NCBI RefSeq assembly: GCF_964340395.1
Contig: NC_135552.1
Coordinates: forward strand, 18,254,681-18,289,680
Direction of reading: 5' to 3'
From: Glandiceps talaboti
Taxonomy: Eukaryota; Hemichordata; Enteropneusta; Spengelidae
DNA length: 35,000 nucleotides
In this document: one piece after another, positions 18,604 through 28,510 of the stretch
Layout: each line of letters opens with the position of its first letter
Position numbering within the stretch: the stretch's first letter is position 1
Made by a program: the position numbers and the translations under genes
The notes under the pieces: model-generated
Told to the model about the DNA's origin: nothing
Database searches by the model: none
What the model saw: only the letters and a program-made list of their open reading frames with translations

Positions 18604-20047
18604 CTGGAAACACATGGGAAAAGTGCAATGAATAAATGGGGATTGAATGGGAAAGACTAAGTCCAACATACTTAATAGATGTTGGCTCAATGTGACTGAC
18701 CTCTCGAATTACCAGTTCATTTCAATTTTACTTTTAGGACCTTTCCTCAAATATAATCCAATCGAGAATTTTTTTCTGGCGTGTGTACGTTACTGTTTAA
18801 TTGTGTACCTAGTATATATTAAGACTGCAGTACATACCAAATATTTGTTTCAAAACTGATGATATCGATCCTAAATTATTAATATATGATTAAGTAGTCA
18901 GTTCCCTTTTTGTCTTAAACTGCTCTGTAAATTGAAAACGATTCGACATTTCATCGCCTCCCCATTGACGTGTAGACAGGATTGGATGTTGTCTTTCTAA
19001 CGGTAACAGAAAAATAAATATGAACTGTGTCACTATTTCATCACGTCAATAATTATGATCGGCACATCTGCAAAGGACATAGTATTATATCGTTCCACAG
19101 TCGAAACTCTACAGTCATTACTTATATATGCCTTCGCAAAATGCCATTACAACGAGTTCTGTCTTTGCAAAATGCCATTACAACGAGTTCTGAGTGTATA
19201 TCAATGTGTCAACGTCCTTAGATGTTTGGGGATGTGTCTGACGTTGTCATTCACACATTTAAGTACAGAAAACAAAATCATGCATTCACCTGCACGCATA
19301 ACACATTTAACGAATGAAACGTCATAAACAAGCAAGAAGAATGCAAAATATTTATTTGGAAATCGACACTGCATAGGTAATCTGTTTATCGGACAGTAGG
19401 TATCATAGAATAATATATCAAATGATTAAATCTGTCAGAAAATCAGCGGTGCGCATCAGCCAGACAGTCAGTTGGCCAACAAACCTATCTATCAATTAAT
19501 CAACAAAGTGAGCAATAGATTGATGGACATGACAACATCAATTTTGTTAATAACATTAGCATTGACACCCAATGAAGAATGTCATTTTCTCTCCCCCCCC
19601 CCATTTCATATAACAAATATCGTAAACATATTTTCAATTCAAAAGACGTGATTGTGTGAGAAAATACCACAGCCATTTTTTAAATTTCAAATTGCAACAT
19701 CAGGAATTGCTCACGTTTAAAATGTCCAATCTTAACAAAGTGCGCATGTCTTCAGAATATAAAATAAGTATCATGCAGTATTGATGAATCGTGTTGCGCA
19801 GGCAGACAGACAGGCAGACTGAATGATAGGAAATGCATGAACAGCTTAATAATGTATTGATTTCGACAAACCATTAATCGATTCATCAATAAATCAATCA
19901 AACAGTCAAAAAGACTATATCAGTTACACTTAATTATGGATTGATCAGTATTGCATGTAATTCTATATAAGGAAATGTTATCTATTTACCTTTATGTCAA
20001 GTCCACATATATATTGTCTTATCGACACTTTCAGTCGGTTGACTTAC
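18604..20047. other. Probable intron; no separate gene seen
   Basis: AT-rich sequence between exons d and e of the minus-strand gene. It contains a 31-bp tandem duplication at 19134-19193 and a C run near 19593-19602. Short frames here lack support. Confidence 0.5.
19134..19193 (+). repeat. 31-bp tandem duplication
   Basis: Two adjacent near-identical copies of a 31-bp unit containing GCAAAATGCCATTACAACGA and then GTTCTG. They differ by one base near the start (TTCGC/TTTGC). A recent tandem duplication. Confidence 0.9.
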
Positions 20048-20224
20048 GTACCCTGTCCAAGCGCTGCATATGTAATTTATCATTTCATCAGTGTATATAA
20101 TGTAAAATGCAAACAACGTAGAATTTCGCTCGTGGTATTGTACTTGTAAATCGCATAACTCATCAAGAATGTAACTCATATCTGTTTGAACTAATCCTAA
20201 AGGCGTGCTCGTTATACGCGTGTC
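20048..20224 (-). CDS. Exon d of the multi-exon minus-strand gene
   Basis: A strong acceptor, GTTTTATCTATTTCAG, ends at 20225. The frame then reads DTRITSTPLGLVQTDMSYIL, DELCDLQVQYHERNSTLFAF and YIIYTDEMINYICSAWTGY over 59 codons, to the donor GGGTAC|GTAAGT at 20048/20047. An alternative donor, GACAGG|GTACGT, four bases earlier would put the next exon out of frame. It enters in phase 0, matching exon c exactly. Composition is strongly protein-like, with amphipathic helices and several Cys/Trp/Tyr. I do not recognise the domain. This is one of the two exons that make the gene convincing. Confidence 0.75.
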
Positions 20225-20609
20225 CTGAAATAGATAAAACCGTGTACGCCGATAATATAGATTATTTCAGATTATATTATCTTGGCTGAAAATTCGTAGT
20301 TTTGCTTTGAAAATTTGTAAATGCTTTATGACCAAGCGGAATTGCAAAAAAATACTCTAACTTGGATTTCTACTTTTCTTTAGATTAACCAATCGTCACT
20401 CATTAAATTTCATTTTTTTCCAATATTACACCAATATCGAACGATGATTATTTTGAGGGGTCCTTTACTATTGTGGCCTGTATTTGGAAGAAAAAAAACA
20501 TTACACATGATCTTAAATGTAATTTGAATATATGAGTATAGCGTAGTCCTGCTCGAAGACAGCGATTCTAAAAAAGAAATATCACGTTACATTTACCGAG
20601 GAGTTTAAT

Positions 20610-20990
20610 GGTTACTTTTGTGGATTCACGATGGTCGAATGGTTCAAGTGTCCATCTTGGAATCTACAGGTTTAAGGTTCGAAACCTGTCGCTGCAGTTT
20701 GTTTCTGAATGGCTAAAGTCCTTGGACAGGATTTGAACCACGATTGTACCTCAATCAACAAGTATGTATAATTCGGGACCTGGTAGGATAGAGGTTGCAA
20801 TGTGAATGCTTTAATTATGGGGCGGGGGTTGCAATGGTTTTGTATGCTCCCCAGGGAGTTGAGGAAGTAAAGGGCCGTTGTGCCTATAGATTCATGCCAG
20901 GAGTAATAATTGTAAAGCGCTTTGAGTACAGAGTGGGAAAACGCTATATATAATATAAAAAATCACATTAACATTAGTATTAGTATTACT
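20610..20990 (+). mobile_element. tRNA-derived SINE with LINE-like 3' tail
   Basis: A tRNA-like head contains a pol III box A (TGGTCGAATGGTTCAAG, 20632-20648) and box B (GGTTCGAAACC, 20676-20686) about 44 bp apart. The head diverges enough from a cloverleaf that it is not a tRNA gene. A body of about 220 bp follows (landmarks AATGGCTAAAGTCCTTGGAC, GGGACCTGGTAGGATAGAGG, TGCTCCCCAGGGAGTTGAGG, AAAGGGCCGTTGTGCC). The 3' tail is TTGTAAAGCGCTTTGAG ... AAAACGCTATATA, ending in ATTAGTATTAGTATT. It matches the 3' tail of the LINE remnant at 17 kb, which is the usual basis of SINE mobilisation. It sits in the intron between exons c and d of the minus-strand gene, on the opposite strand. Confidence 0.85.
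20632..20686 (+). promoter_or_regulatory. Internal RNA polymerase III promoter (boxes A and B) of the SINE
   Basis: Box A-like TGGTCGAATGG at 20632-20642 and box B GGTTCGAAACC at 20676-20686. Box B keeps the invariant GGTTCGA. This is the expected transcription signal of the SINE. Confidence 0.8.
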
Positions 20991-21148
20991 TTTTAGGTTA
21001 ATTTAAATGTATTCTAATATATTCTCTTTTCTGTTCTTTTCTTTTCTTTTATGACCCTCAAACGTATGCATCACTTACAGTGTCAACTAAACGTAACTTT
21101 AAGTGATGACCAAATTGAAAAATTCTAACGGTACTATTGTATACTCAC

Positions 21149-21248
21149 TTCTCTCGATACCGATGTCGCCTCTCTTGACGAGAACTCCCTCTTGGTGGTC
21201 TTGTTACAAGTACGATCTAGTGATTGCAATGTGCGAGTTTTTGACAAC
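21149..21248 (-). CDS. Exon c of the multi-exon minus-strand gene
   Basis: The acceptor TTTCTTATTTCGTCAG ends at 21249; the donor GAGAGAA|GTGAGTAT begins at 21148. The 100-bp exon has only one open frame. It enters with a single G that completes the AA left by exon b to give Lys, then reads LSKTRTLQSLDRTCNKTTKR and EFSSREATSVSRE and leaves in phase 0. The segment is Ser/Thr/Arg-rich and probably a flexible linker. Both junction phases agree with the neighbouring exons, which is strong internal evidence for the gene. Confidence 0.7.
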
Positions 21249-21727
21249 CTGACGAAATAAGAAACACCACTTAATTACTTTGTACGCACCACAAGGAAAT
21301 ATTGGCAATTAGAGTTAGGAACGGTTTCGAATGTAGATGTTGATACTATCTGTAGTGCTAAAAGTGTACTATTTTTACCAATATTTACAGCTTTTTTGAC
21401 AAGATAAAGAACTAAAATGTTTACATAGATGTTGACAGATTACTAGGACTGGTTTCAAAGTTAAGTCTCCAAGTTTACTTCACTTGTGGAAGTGTACAGT
21501 AAATTACTTGAAGATTTTACGATTTAATCACAGTTGGACACTGATAAGTAGTCTAGACCATGCATTTGTTTGAACGAATAGACAACGAACGGTTTCCCTT
21601 GACTAAGTCTTTCTTTCAGACTCGAGATATAGGCTCATCAATTTTGTGTTTGAATGAGTCCTTGTAAATACCTTCAAATTATAACTATGAAAGAATGCAC
21701 ATGTTCAAACTTAGTAGAATTACTTAC

Positions 21728-21936
21728 TTAGTAGCAGTCATATCATTCATAAATACACTGGAAAAGCCAGTATTTCCAGACAAGGCAACTACTACATGTA
21801 AGTGACTGCGTGCATCCTGGTGTTTATTACTGTTGATATCATCTCCATGTTTTAGGGTAACTTCAACAATTGTCTGTGACTGTTGTAGCAAATGTTGAGA
21901 CAAAGTTGGAAACCAATACAAGTAATCTATCAACAT
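21728..21936 (-). CDS. Exon b of the multi-exon minus-strand gene
   Basis: 209 bp, open throughout: MLIDYLYWFPTLSQHLLQQS, QTIVEVTLKHGDDINSNKHQ, DARSHLHVVVALSGNTGFSS, VFMNDMTAT. The donor is ACTAA|GTAAGTA (21728/21727), leaving two bases; the acceptor before 21936 (AAATGTTTACATAG) is moderate. The first codon ATG could be an initiation codon, but exon a joins in frame ahead of it. The LHVVVALSGNTGF segment reads like a central beta strand of an alpha/beta fold, following an amphipathic helix. I do not recognise the family. A long frame, a donor close to consensus and phase agreement with exon c make this a confident exon. Confidence 0.75.
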
Positions 21937-22049
21937 CTATGTAAACATTTTCGATTTTGTCAAAAAAGCTGTTACAGTAATCTTCCAACCCTTGAACAAA
22001 GACTAATTATGTTGCGTAACTCTTTATAATATAATGATTAGGAAGTATA

Positions 22050-22303
22050 TAATAGGGAACTTGCAATCCAGACTGAGCATGCTCAGATGCAAAGGACTAA
22101 GGGATTATCTGTGGTTATCGTAATACCTAATCTGGAGCTACTGATAAAGTAAACCGCCCACAATGGTCAGGGTGACTATGAATTGATTATTTGTGGTTAC
22201 AAACAATGTAACATTATTGTTTACAATGCTAATTGATTAGTATTTATTATCACATTTCCCATGATGCAACATTCAACATGGCGGATTTGCAAGTTCCCTA
22301 TTA
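22050..22303. mobile_element. 250-bp MITE with TA target duplication
   Basis: The left end ATAGGGAACTTGCAA (22052-22066) is a perfect inverted match to the right end TTGCAAGTTCCCTAT (22287-22301). Similarity continues (ATCCGCC on the right against TCC on the left). Both sides are flanked by TA (22050-22051 and 22302-22303), the target duplication of Tc1/mariner-type elements. There is no coding capacity. The interior contains a TGAGCATGCTCA palindrome near 22074-22085. It lies in the intron between exons a and b of the minus-strand gene. Confidence 0.85.
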
Positions 22304-22554
22304 CACATTAATGCTTAAGAAAAGTTGTCAAGTAATCGTGCAAAACAGTGACTTAAAGTAACTAGTTGAACGGCATTGCCCAATTCCGTTTATCTCCCTG
22401 CTGTAACATAAAAGACATGAAGCAATTATACGAATATTAGTGTTGAACAATATGGTCCGATTTCGTTAGACTCCCAGTGGTATCATCAAAGGATACCATC
22501 CGGGAACACTTGTAATATCAATAGTATTTCAAGTCGTGATTTTGTTTTACTCAC

Positions 22555-22588
22555 CAACTCATAGTCATTGCATGTGGTGCTACATATT
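22555..22588 (-). CDS. Possible exon a of the multi-exon minus-strand gene
   Basis: A 34-bp piece with acceptor CTGATAATGAAATACAG and donor GAGTTG|GTGAGTAAAAC. It reads ICSTTCNDYEL after one completing base and leaves in phase 0, joining in frame to exon b. The donor is strong, the acceptor purine-rich and poor. Because the piece is short it is much less certain than exons b to d; the gene may instead start at the ATG of exon b. Confidence 0.4.
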
Positions 22589-23009
22589 CTGTATTTCATT
22601 ATCAGTCTACTACACATATAAAGTAGTATAATATACTTTTGATATCAGTAACAAATAGATGTACTACAAATGACTACAATAGAAATATCTGCATAGGCAA
22701 TCGAAATGCATTAACACCTGCATGGTTTCTTTTCAAAACACGTTTTCTCACCATAAAACACAACACAATGTAAAGCAGCGCAGTTTATAAAATTAAACAT
22801 ACAAAAAAACCCACACATACACCACAAGTAGTGGTGGACAATATGGTCAAATAATTGGGATCTACGTATGACAGAAATGAATGGCTTGAAGTATTCTGTT
22901 TGTGTGCATTTCAATCTACTTTTTACTGCAGGTATAAATGATAGAGATGATAACGGTCTCAAATTGCAGTTCATAGCTAATCCTGAGCAAGTGACATTAA
23001 GTCTTTAAG
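22589..23009. other. No supported gene
   Basis: A minus-strand 87-codon frame at 22711-22974 is Cys/Phe/His-rich and lacks splice support. Upstream exons of the minus-strand gene would be expected at or beyond this stretch but were not found. Confidence 0.45.
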
Positions 23010-23134
23010 GCAGAACTCGTCTTGGGACAATTTCCAAGAAAATCAAAGTTTTTAGAATCTCTCCAAATCCTGCGATATGAAAGTTTGTTATTGGTCCTTT
23101 TGAAATAATATATAACCCAGATTTCAACTGAATG
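23010..23134 (+). repeat. Dispersed repeat R1, copy 3, 5' half
   Basis: Collinear with the first part of the copy at 4316: TCTCCAAATCCTGCGATATG, then TTGGTCCTTTTGAAATAATA. Similarity stops near 23125-23134. The rest of the family sequence resumes at about 24531, so this copy appears to be interrupted by an insertion. Confidence 0.6.
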
Positions 23135-23221
23135 CCTTCCGTAAGGGTATAGTCTTGCAATTTCATGATTTATGCAAGAAATTTAGCTCTTTATCTGTGA
23201 TTCGTCAAGTCCCAGTGAAAG

Positions 23222-23434
23222 TTAGTTGTCAAAAATGTTGTTGAAATGCCCGCCACGCCTCCTATTCTTAGCACAGGAAAGCTTGCCATCCTCGACTTCA
23301 CTCGGCTTTCGTGATCCCCTACATACCCGGGATATGGCCTGTGCGTGTTGAACTTCCTTCTGTCCCACCACGAGTTTAAACATTCCTTTAATCACTACTG
23401 GGAAATTGTCAAAATTTTGTTGAGTGGTGCACCC
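23222..23434 (-). CDS. 70-codon coding-like frame inside the insertion
   Basis: Open from a TGA at 23437-23435 to TAA at 23224-23222. It reads FPVVIKGMFKLVVGQKEVQH, AQAISRVCRGSRKPSEVEDG, KLSCAKNRRRGGHFNN: basic, mixed composition, and noticeably more GC-rich than the surroundings. A similar string (TTGTCAAAAWTKTTGTTGA-like) occurs near both ends of the frame, about 180 bp apart. It may be a degraded mobile-element ORF. No family is recognised. Confidence 0.3.
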   Translation of the reverse strand, partial: GCTTQQNFDNFPVVIKGMFKLVVGQKEVQHAQAISRVCRGSRKPSEVEDGKLSCAKNRRRGGHFNNIFDN

Positions 23435-23799
23435 TCACTGTACACTAATTATATAGAGGTCAATGTATAGGTCATCATTATTGATACATTGTCGCGAAAT
23501 TTTCTTCGTAGGCTAGGCGAGGCTTGGTCAATTTTCCATATTTTGACCACACACATTTGGGTATAAATTATAGATTATTACACTTTATAAATATGTGAGA
23601 GTGTATTTATATCCTGAGATACAGAGCTAGATAAATGATTATGTACAAGCCTTGCAACAAACAGTGGTAGTTTGTTATCGAGAGAAATTGGAAAAGAACA
23701 CGGTAAAAAGGAGATGGTTTGAGGTCAATATAATACTTCCCAAACTTCTAATCGAAAATCAAAACTGACACGATTTCTCTTTATTCATCTGTGCATTAG

Positions 23800-23926
23800 T
23801 GTGTGAAATTTGAAAATGATAAGTCCATATTTGACGAAATTGAAACGATTATAAATATTTCACCTGTTTGTGAACTCCACGCTCATTGTAAACCTATTTT
23901 AAGGCCAAGAAAAAAATTGTTTTCTG
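23800..23926 (+). CDS. Exon-like plus-strand frame inside the insertion
   Basis: A strong acceptor (TTCTCTTTATTCATCTGTGCATTAG) ends at 23799 and a donor TTTCTG|GTGAGTTTG follows at 23926/23927. The 127-bp frame reads CVKFENDKSIFDEIETIINI, SPVCELHAHCKPILRPRKKL, FS. Entry is phase 0 and exit phase 1. Both splice sites are better than most chance sites in the window. Its position inside a probable insertion means it may belong to a mobile element rather than a host gene. The exit phase would fit the plus-strand candidate at 32429, but that link is speculative. Confidence 0.35.
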
Positions 23927-24071
23927 GTGAGTTTGAATCACTTAAATACCCTGCCTCGGGCTTCTTTTTTCTCGTGTTTGTCCAGCCAATGCAGAGTGCA
24001 GATCCAAGGGAAACACAAAATAATGTTGGCACAAAACCCCTGAAAACAGAGTCTTTCTCAGTGTAGAGCAA

Positions 24072-24317
24072 GAGTATAAAGTTGGCATCAGATTCAGATT
24101 CTGGTAGCATCATATTGAGCGTCAGATAGCCTCAGATCCGAATACACCCGACGGCAGTGAAGCAGAATCCTTCCCTGTAGTCTCAACGGTATTATTTCAG
24201 GTTTGAGTCTGTTGGGTGTCTTCGGATCTGAGGCCATCTGACGCTCAATGTAACGTTCATAAGATAACGCTACCTGAATCTAAATCTGAATCTGAATCTG
24301 ACGCCAACTTTATACTC
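24072..24317. repeat. Fold-back (long inverted repeat) of about 245 bp
   Basis: The left arm 24072-24152 and right arm 24211-24317 are inverted copies around a 58-bp spacer. Matching blocks include GAGTATAAAGTTGGC, TCAGATTCAGATT, GGTAGC, ATTGAGCGTCAGAT, GCCTCAGATCCGAA and ACACCC. The right arm carries about 25 extra bases: extra GAATCT units plus a TAACGTTCATAAGATAACG stretch between the GGTAGC and ATTGAGC blocks. RNA from either strand would fold into a long hairpin. Confidence 0.85.
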
Positions 24318-24525
24318 GTTCGATCGATTAATTACTCAAATTGGTCATTAATATTCATCGGATTATTACCAAAGTCTAATCAGTTCTTGACATTACCCTA
24401 AGGAACATGTCTATGAAATTTCTTTGAATTGTTGCAGCCGTTTTTTCGGAAATGGTGATACAGACACACACACACGCACAGACACACAGACTTCATCGCT
24501 ATATTAAAACCTTCCTTATGGAAGG

Positions 24526-24700
24526 TAAAAAGGGTTCACCGTCTTTATCGCAAGGACATCAACAATCTTTTTAATTTCCTATATATTTAACACAGCATTT
24601 GGTGGCTATATTGGATTCTAAAATGACTTAATTTTGACAATAGTTTCCTTGGTTATAACTGAGCATGAGTTGACTTTTCTTATAATGTAATGTTAATTTG
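24526..24700 (+). repeat. Dispersed repeat R1, copy 3, 3' half
   Basis: Resumes the R1 family order after the insertion: GGGTTCACCGTCTT, TTTAACACAGCATTTGG, then CTATATTGGATTCTAAAATG and TTAATTTTGACA. Same orientation as the half at 23010-23134. Confidence 0.65.
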
Positions 24701-24750
24701 ACACCCAACCAACCTTTTTGAATTCGTCAAAATATTGTCAACTATACTAG

Positions 24751-25018
<268 letters not shown>

Positions 25019-26708
25019 CTTGTCCCGCCACCTGCCCTTTATATCATCCCATCTTCATTATATATCATATCCCTTTCTAAACTGTCTATAAATAGGTCCC
25101 ATCCTTTAGCTCTGTAGCTGTTGATACTTAAAACAGGCCACACTGACATGTTATCTGAAAATGATTTATATTCATTAATACCATACATTACAACTTTACA
25201 GCTGCAAATGCCATCACAGTCAATACGAATGTGTGCATGAAGTCATATCAATTCGTCAGGACAATTCCAGAGGTATTGCTATTTCTATATTTAGAGCAAT
25301 CCTATAAAAGATAAGTTATCTTTATCTTTGATGTGTTGTGTCGCTCCCAAAAGAACCGGTGCAATGAAAAGCTTAGTTATTGAATAACTACATACAATGC
25401 TCACTATGTTCACTGAAGGTGTACAAAACAACGGTTGACTCAAAATAACGTAATTGATGTAAGTGAAGCCGCCTAATTTATAGACAGCACATTTACTTCA
25501 GTGCGTTGGTATCGATACACGATCGAAATGAGATATATTGATAGCTATTTTCTTGCTTGAAATGTATCGTTTATTTTCATCCCATCGACTGTTCATCTCG
25601 ATAAAAGACGACATTATTCACAGGCAGAGAGGTATTGATTGTGGCCAGGTGAATAGAGATGTTGCGATGGATGAGAAAGAGAAATGTCGAACATATATGT
25701 GAAATACTGTACTTTAACGATTTCTTAATGCTTGTGGTATTGATTAGATGCTAAAATTACCTCATATAGTAATACTGAACAGGTTTTGAATGTTAGCAGT
25801 CATTTAATTTCATTCTAAATTTAGAATATGGTCGATATCCGAATTGACAGACCATGTAGGTTTTTTTCGTTGCGCGACTTGTCTTTTTTAAACTTAGGCT
25901 TGAAAGCACTTCAAGGTGGATGAAATGCACGTTCGTCTCACATTGTGTACATGACATTGCCCTACATACATTTACCGTGTTTATTGTGCCATGAGTGCGA
26001 CTTTGTTCACTATAAGCGTGATCTTTGAGGAGACCGTTTATATGAGGTACAAAACAACTCATTTGTCAAGATTATATGTACCATTATCAGCACTATTTGC
26101 GAGAATGACAACCCTGTTAGAAAAGGAATTGAATTTATATCCAATCACACTTGATAGATATATGAGGCCATTATTTTGTTTTAATTAGGTCTATACTGGA
26201 TAGAATGTTCACATTTCTGTAGTCAGGGACTGATTAACATTATGTTTTCCGGCACAACCTCATCTCAGTGTGTGTGTGCTTTTGTTCCCCTGACCTTTAA
26301 AATTGTGTTAGAATCACGTGAGGAAATATTCACTGGTTATAAAAAGTGACATTTAGCTCGAGCTGTAAGATTAGCATATTACGAATTTCTATAATTTCAC
26401 TCATATCGAAGTGTATCTCTTTTCATTTGGATTATATCTTAAATTAAAATCTGTAAAAAACATTGTATCAAAGACAACCAATTCTAATTACAAATAACAT
26501 TGTACTGAATTCAAGTAATCACGTCGAAATTTCGCTCTAAGCTCGACTTGTTATCTCTGCTTCAATATCTTAGAGTATTATAGCTGGGAGATGTAAAGTT
26601 CAGTTTTTATTCATGATAAACTCGATTGCAATGATTGTGCAAAAATAAACACTTTCCAGCCATAATGTATACAACACTTGGGCAGGATTAGGAGTCGTTA
26701 GACTAAGG
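25019..26708. other. 1.7 kb without a firmly supported gene
   Basis: Two overlapping opposite frames around 25.8-26.2 kb have protein-like stretches. The minus frame 26062-25793 starts at ATG and contains VHFIHLEVLSSLSLKK. The plus frame 25991-26188 contains LYVPLSALFARMTTLLEKEL. Neither has a clear pair of splice sites, and at most one can be real. The rest is AT-rich and featureless. Confidence 0.4.
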
Positions 26709-28053
26709 GAGCCTTCAATAATTACAGGGGGGGGGGTGTTCGGGGGAAAGCAACCCTGTATGTTGCGTAAAGTGTTACCATCCTCCGATTTCGTTTTCTA
26801 AAAAGCAGCTCCATCAAATTCCTTTCCCCATTAAAACATGACCCTCCCGTTCAGATATTTAAAAATAAACATTGTTTAAAATGTTGTAAGATGTGAAAAC
26901 GGACATGATTATCAGAATCAATGGTAAGGAGTCGGTCCCACCGCTGCCACAACATTGATAATTTCAAAGGCATTGATTGTTTCCTACGACTAACACCACA
27001 GCGAATTTGTGTGAAGGCACCACATTAATTACAGTTGTGGACATCCAAGTGTGTGCATCCCCTTGTGTAACTACTCAGACTAAATTGATTGTATAAGGTA
27101 GATTTCAGTTAGTAAATGACAAGTGGTATTCTTATCATAAACATACTAAGGCTGTTCAGTCGTCACCCAACTGGGTCATAATGGTTACACTGCAATCAAA
27201 CCTGTGTTGACTATCTTTTTTCAAAATTTGACAGTTGAAGAATTTCACATTAGTTATTCATGATTGAATACTTTATTCATGATCCTATGAACATCAAAGT
27301 CACTTTTATTACACATGACTTCCTGAATAGCCAAGATTTTATACAAACTAAGTAGTATAGCTTTGACTTCAGAATATGTCCTTATCCCACTTCTTTTATG
27401 ATGTTGAGGACCACCTTGGCTTTGAAACTACTTTTACAAATGGAAGTGGTGTCCTTTTGTTTTGAAAACATCTTGTCAAGTTTTATAATGAATTCTATCT
27501 ATACAATCAATTTAGTTGAACAAGTTAACAATGGCGATCCATCTCCATCCACTTACCCGTCCACCGCTGTACTATTCCTTCCTTTGAATCTAATTTGCTG
27601 ATCTGAAGGCCAGAACCACTAAAGACTAAAAAGATGGGTGCACTGCTGACATTGATGGCCAAATGTCAACATTACCACTCCACCACATTATCCCCAATAT
27701 CTTATCACACTGTTCCCCCTTCTCTCTTGTGAGACCCACTCCTCTCCTTACAACGCAGTTAACAATTGATTCGTTGCATAGATGCCAGCAGCAATGTTAT
27801 TGATATATTCTGATACTATGGATTAACGGTAGCAGTGGAGATGTGGCAGATGTGGGATGCGGCAGTGATGGGATGCCAAAATCACAAAAAAAATATTTTA
27901 CAAAGTTAGAAGATACAGCGCGTCGAAGTAAAATTTGACCCTTCCATAATTGTATGTTCTAATATATCACCCTCCCCAAAACTCGATTTGTAAAATCTGA
28001 CCCCCTCCTCCTTAATTCCCCACCCCTTCCCTACCTTTAATTACTGAAGGCTC
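26709..28053. mobile_element. 1.35-kb element with 20-bp terminal inverted repeats
   Basis: The left end GAGCCTTCAATAATTACAGG (26709-26728) and the reverse complement of the right end (28034-28053, GAGCCTTCAGTAATTAAAGG) match at 18 of 20 positions. Both ends continue into G-rich sequence when read inward (a 10-G run and GGGGG on the left; GGGAAGGGGTGGGG, complementary strand, on the right), followed by GAGGGT-type motifs. No target duplication is obvious and no transposase is visible. The 67-codon plus frame at 27398-27601 is the only notable ORF. Probably a non-autonomous DNA transposon of undecided superfamily. Confidence 0.65.
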
Positions 28054-28390
28054 AGTAAGTATAACTTGTTTCTCCACTATACATTTGATGTATAGAAAAT
28101 ACACTTATTTGACATGAATTCAGATGACTGCAGGTTGTGACAACAGCAAGATATATATTATTATACATGCAACAGATCGAGGCATCCTAACATTGTGTTT
28201 CTATGAGCTACAGTTGCTAAGATATTGTATGAATAGCCATTTTGTAATAAATGAATCCCCATGCTCGTCAATATTATTAAATAGTTCCTTTCAAAGTAGT
28301 TCATATTTGTACCATGTTTGAGCACAGTTGGTCCGTGTAATAGCACATGTTTTGATGGACACATGGAGAAACCTATATTAATAATATTAC
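28054..28390. other. No supported gene
   Basis: AT-rich sequence with two overlapping opposite-strand frames (28124-28321 plus, 28161-28364 minus) without splice support. Confidence 0.5.
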
Positions 28391-28510
28391 CCCTCTAGAT
28401 TTACTCAAGTCGATTCTTCTAATTTTATTTCCAAAGCAGTCATACAGCAAAATGTATTTGTTTTCATGTCTTTTCTTAGAAGCCATATGTAGAGCATTAT
28501 TACGAACTTC
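28391..28510 (-). CDS. Candidate exon, unrecognised
   Basis: A 120-bp minus-strand frame of exactly 40 codons with phase 0 at both ends. The acceptor is GGAGACTAATTATTCCACAG, with a good branch-like CTAAT, and the donor GAGGG|GTAATATT is fair. It reads EVRNNALHMASKKRHENKYI, LLYDCFGNKIRRIDLSKSRG. The alternation KYILLYDCFGNKIRRIDL looks like two beta strands joined by a turn, as in many PH-like or ubiquitin-like folds, but that is only a pattern impression. The frame is also open upstream of the acceptor (FLWRLIIPQ). It could be an upstream exon of the minus-strand gene at 18-22 kb; the link is not shown. Confidence 0.4.

Larger units (their letters stand above)
23135..24525. mobile_element. 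1.4-kb insertion inside repeat R1 with short terminal inverted repeats
   Basis: The segment separates the two halves of an R1 copy. It begins CCTTCCGTAAGG (23135-23146) and ends CCTTATGGAAGG (24514-24525), inverted matches at 11 of 12 positions. The right end (ACACACACACGCACAGAC, then CTTCATCGCTATATTAAAAC and a small CCTTCC/GGAAGG hairpin) has the general look of a non-LTR or related element 3' terminus. No clear target duplication was found. Inside lie a minus-strand 70-codon frame, an exon-like plus-strand frame and the fold-back repeat. The element class is undecided. Confidence 0.45.

Noticed and set aside
18469-18660. 63-codon plus-strand ORF over exon e
   Set aside because: The minus strand here has near-consensus acceptor and donor sites and phase agreement with neighbouring exons; the plus frame is a shadow.
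20625-20700. A functional tRNA gene
   Set aside because: Boxes A and B are present but the cloverleaf does not close properly and a SINE body follows directly, so it is a SINE head.
24216-24401. Short Ser/Glu-rich ORFs across the fold-back repeat (both strands)
   Set aside because: They arise from GAATCT/AGATTC units in the inverted arms and mirror each other on the two strands.
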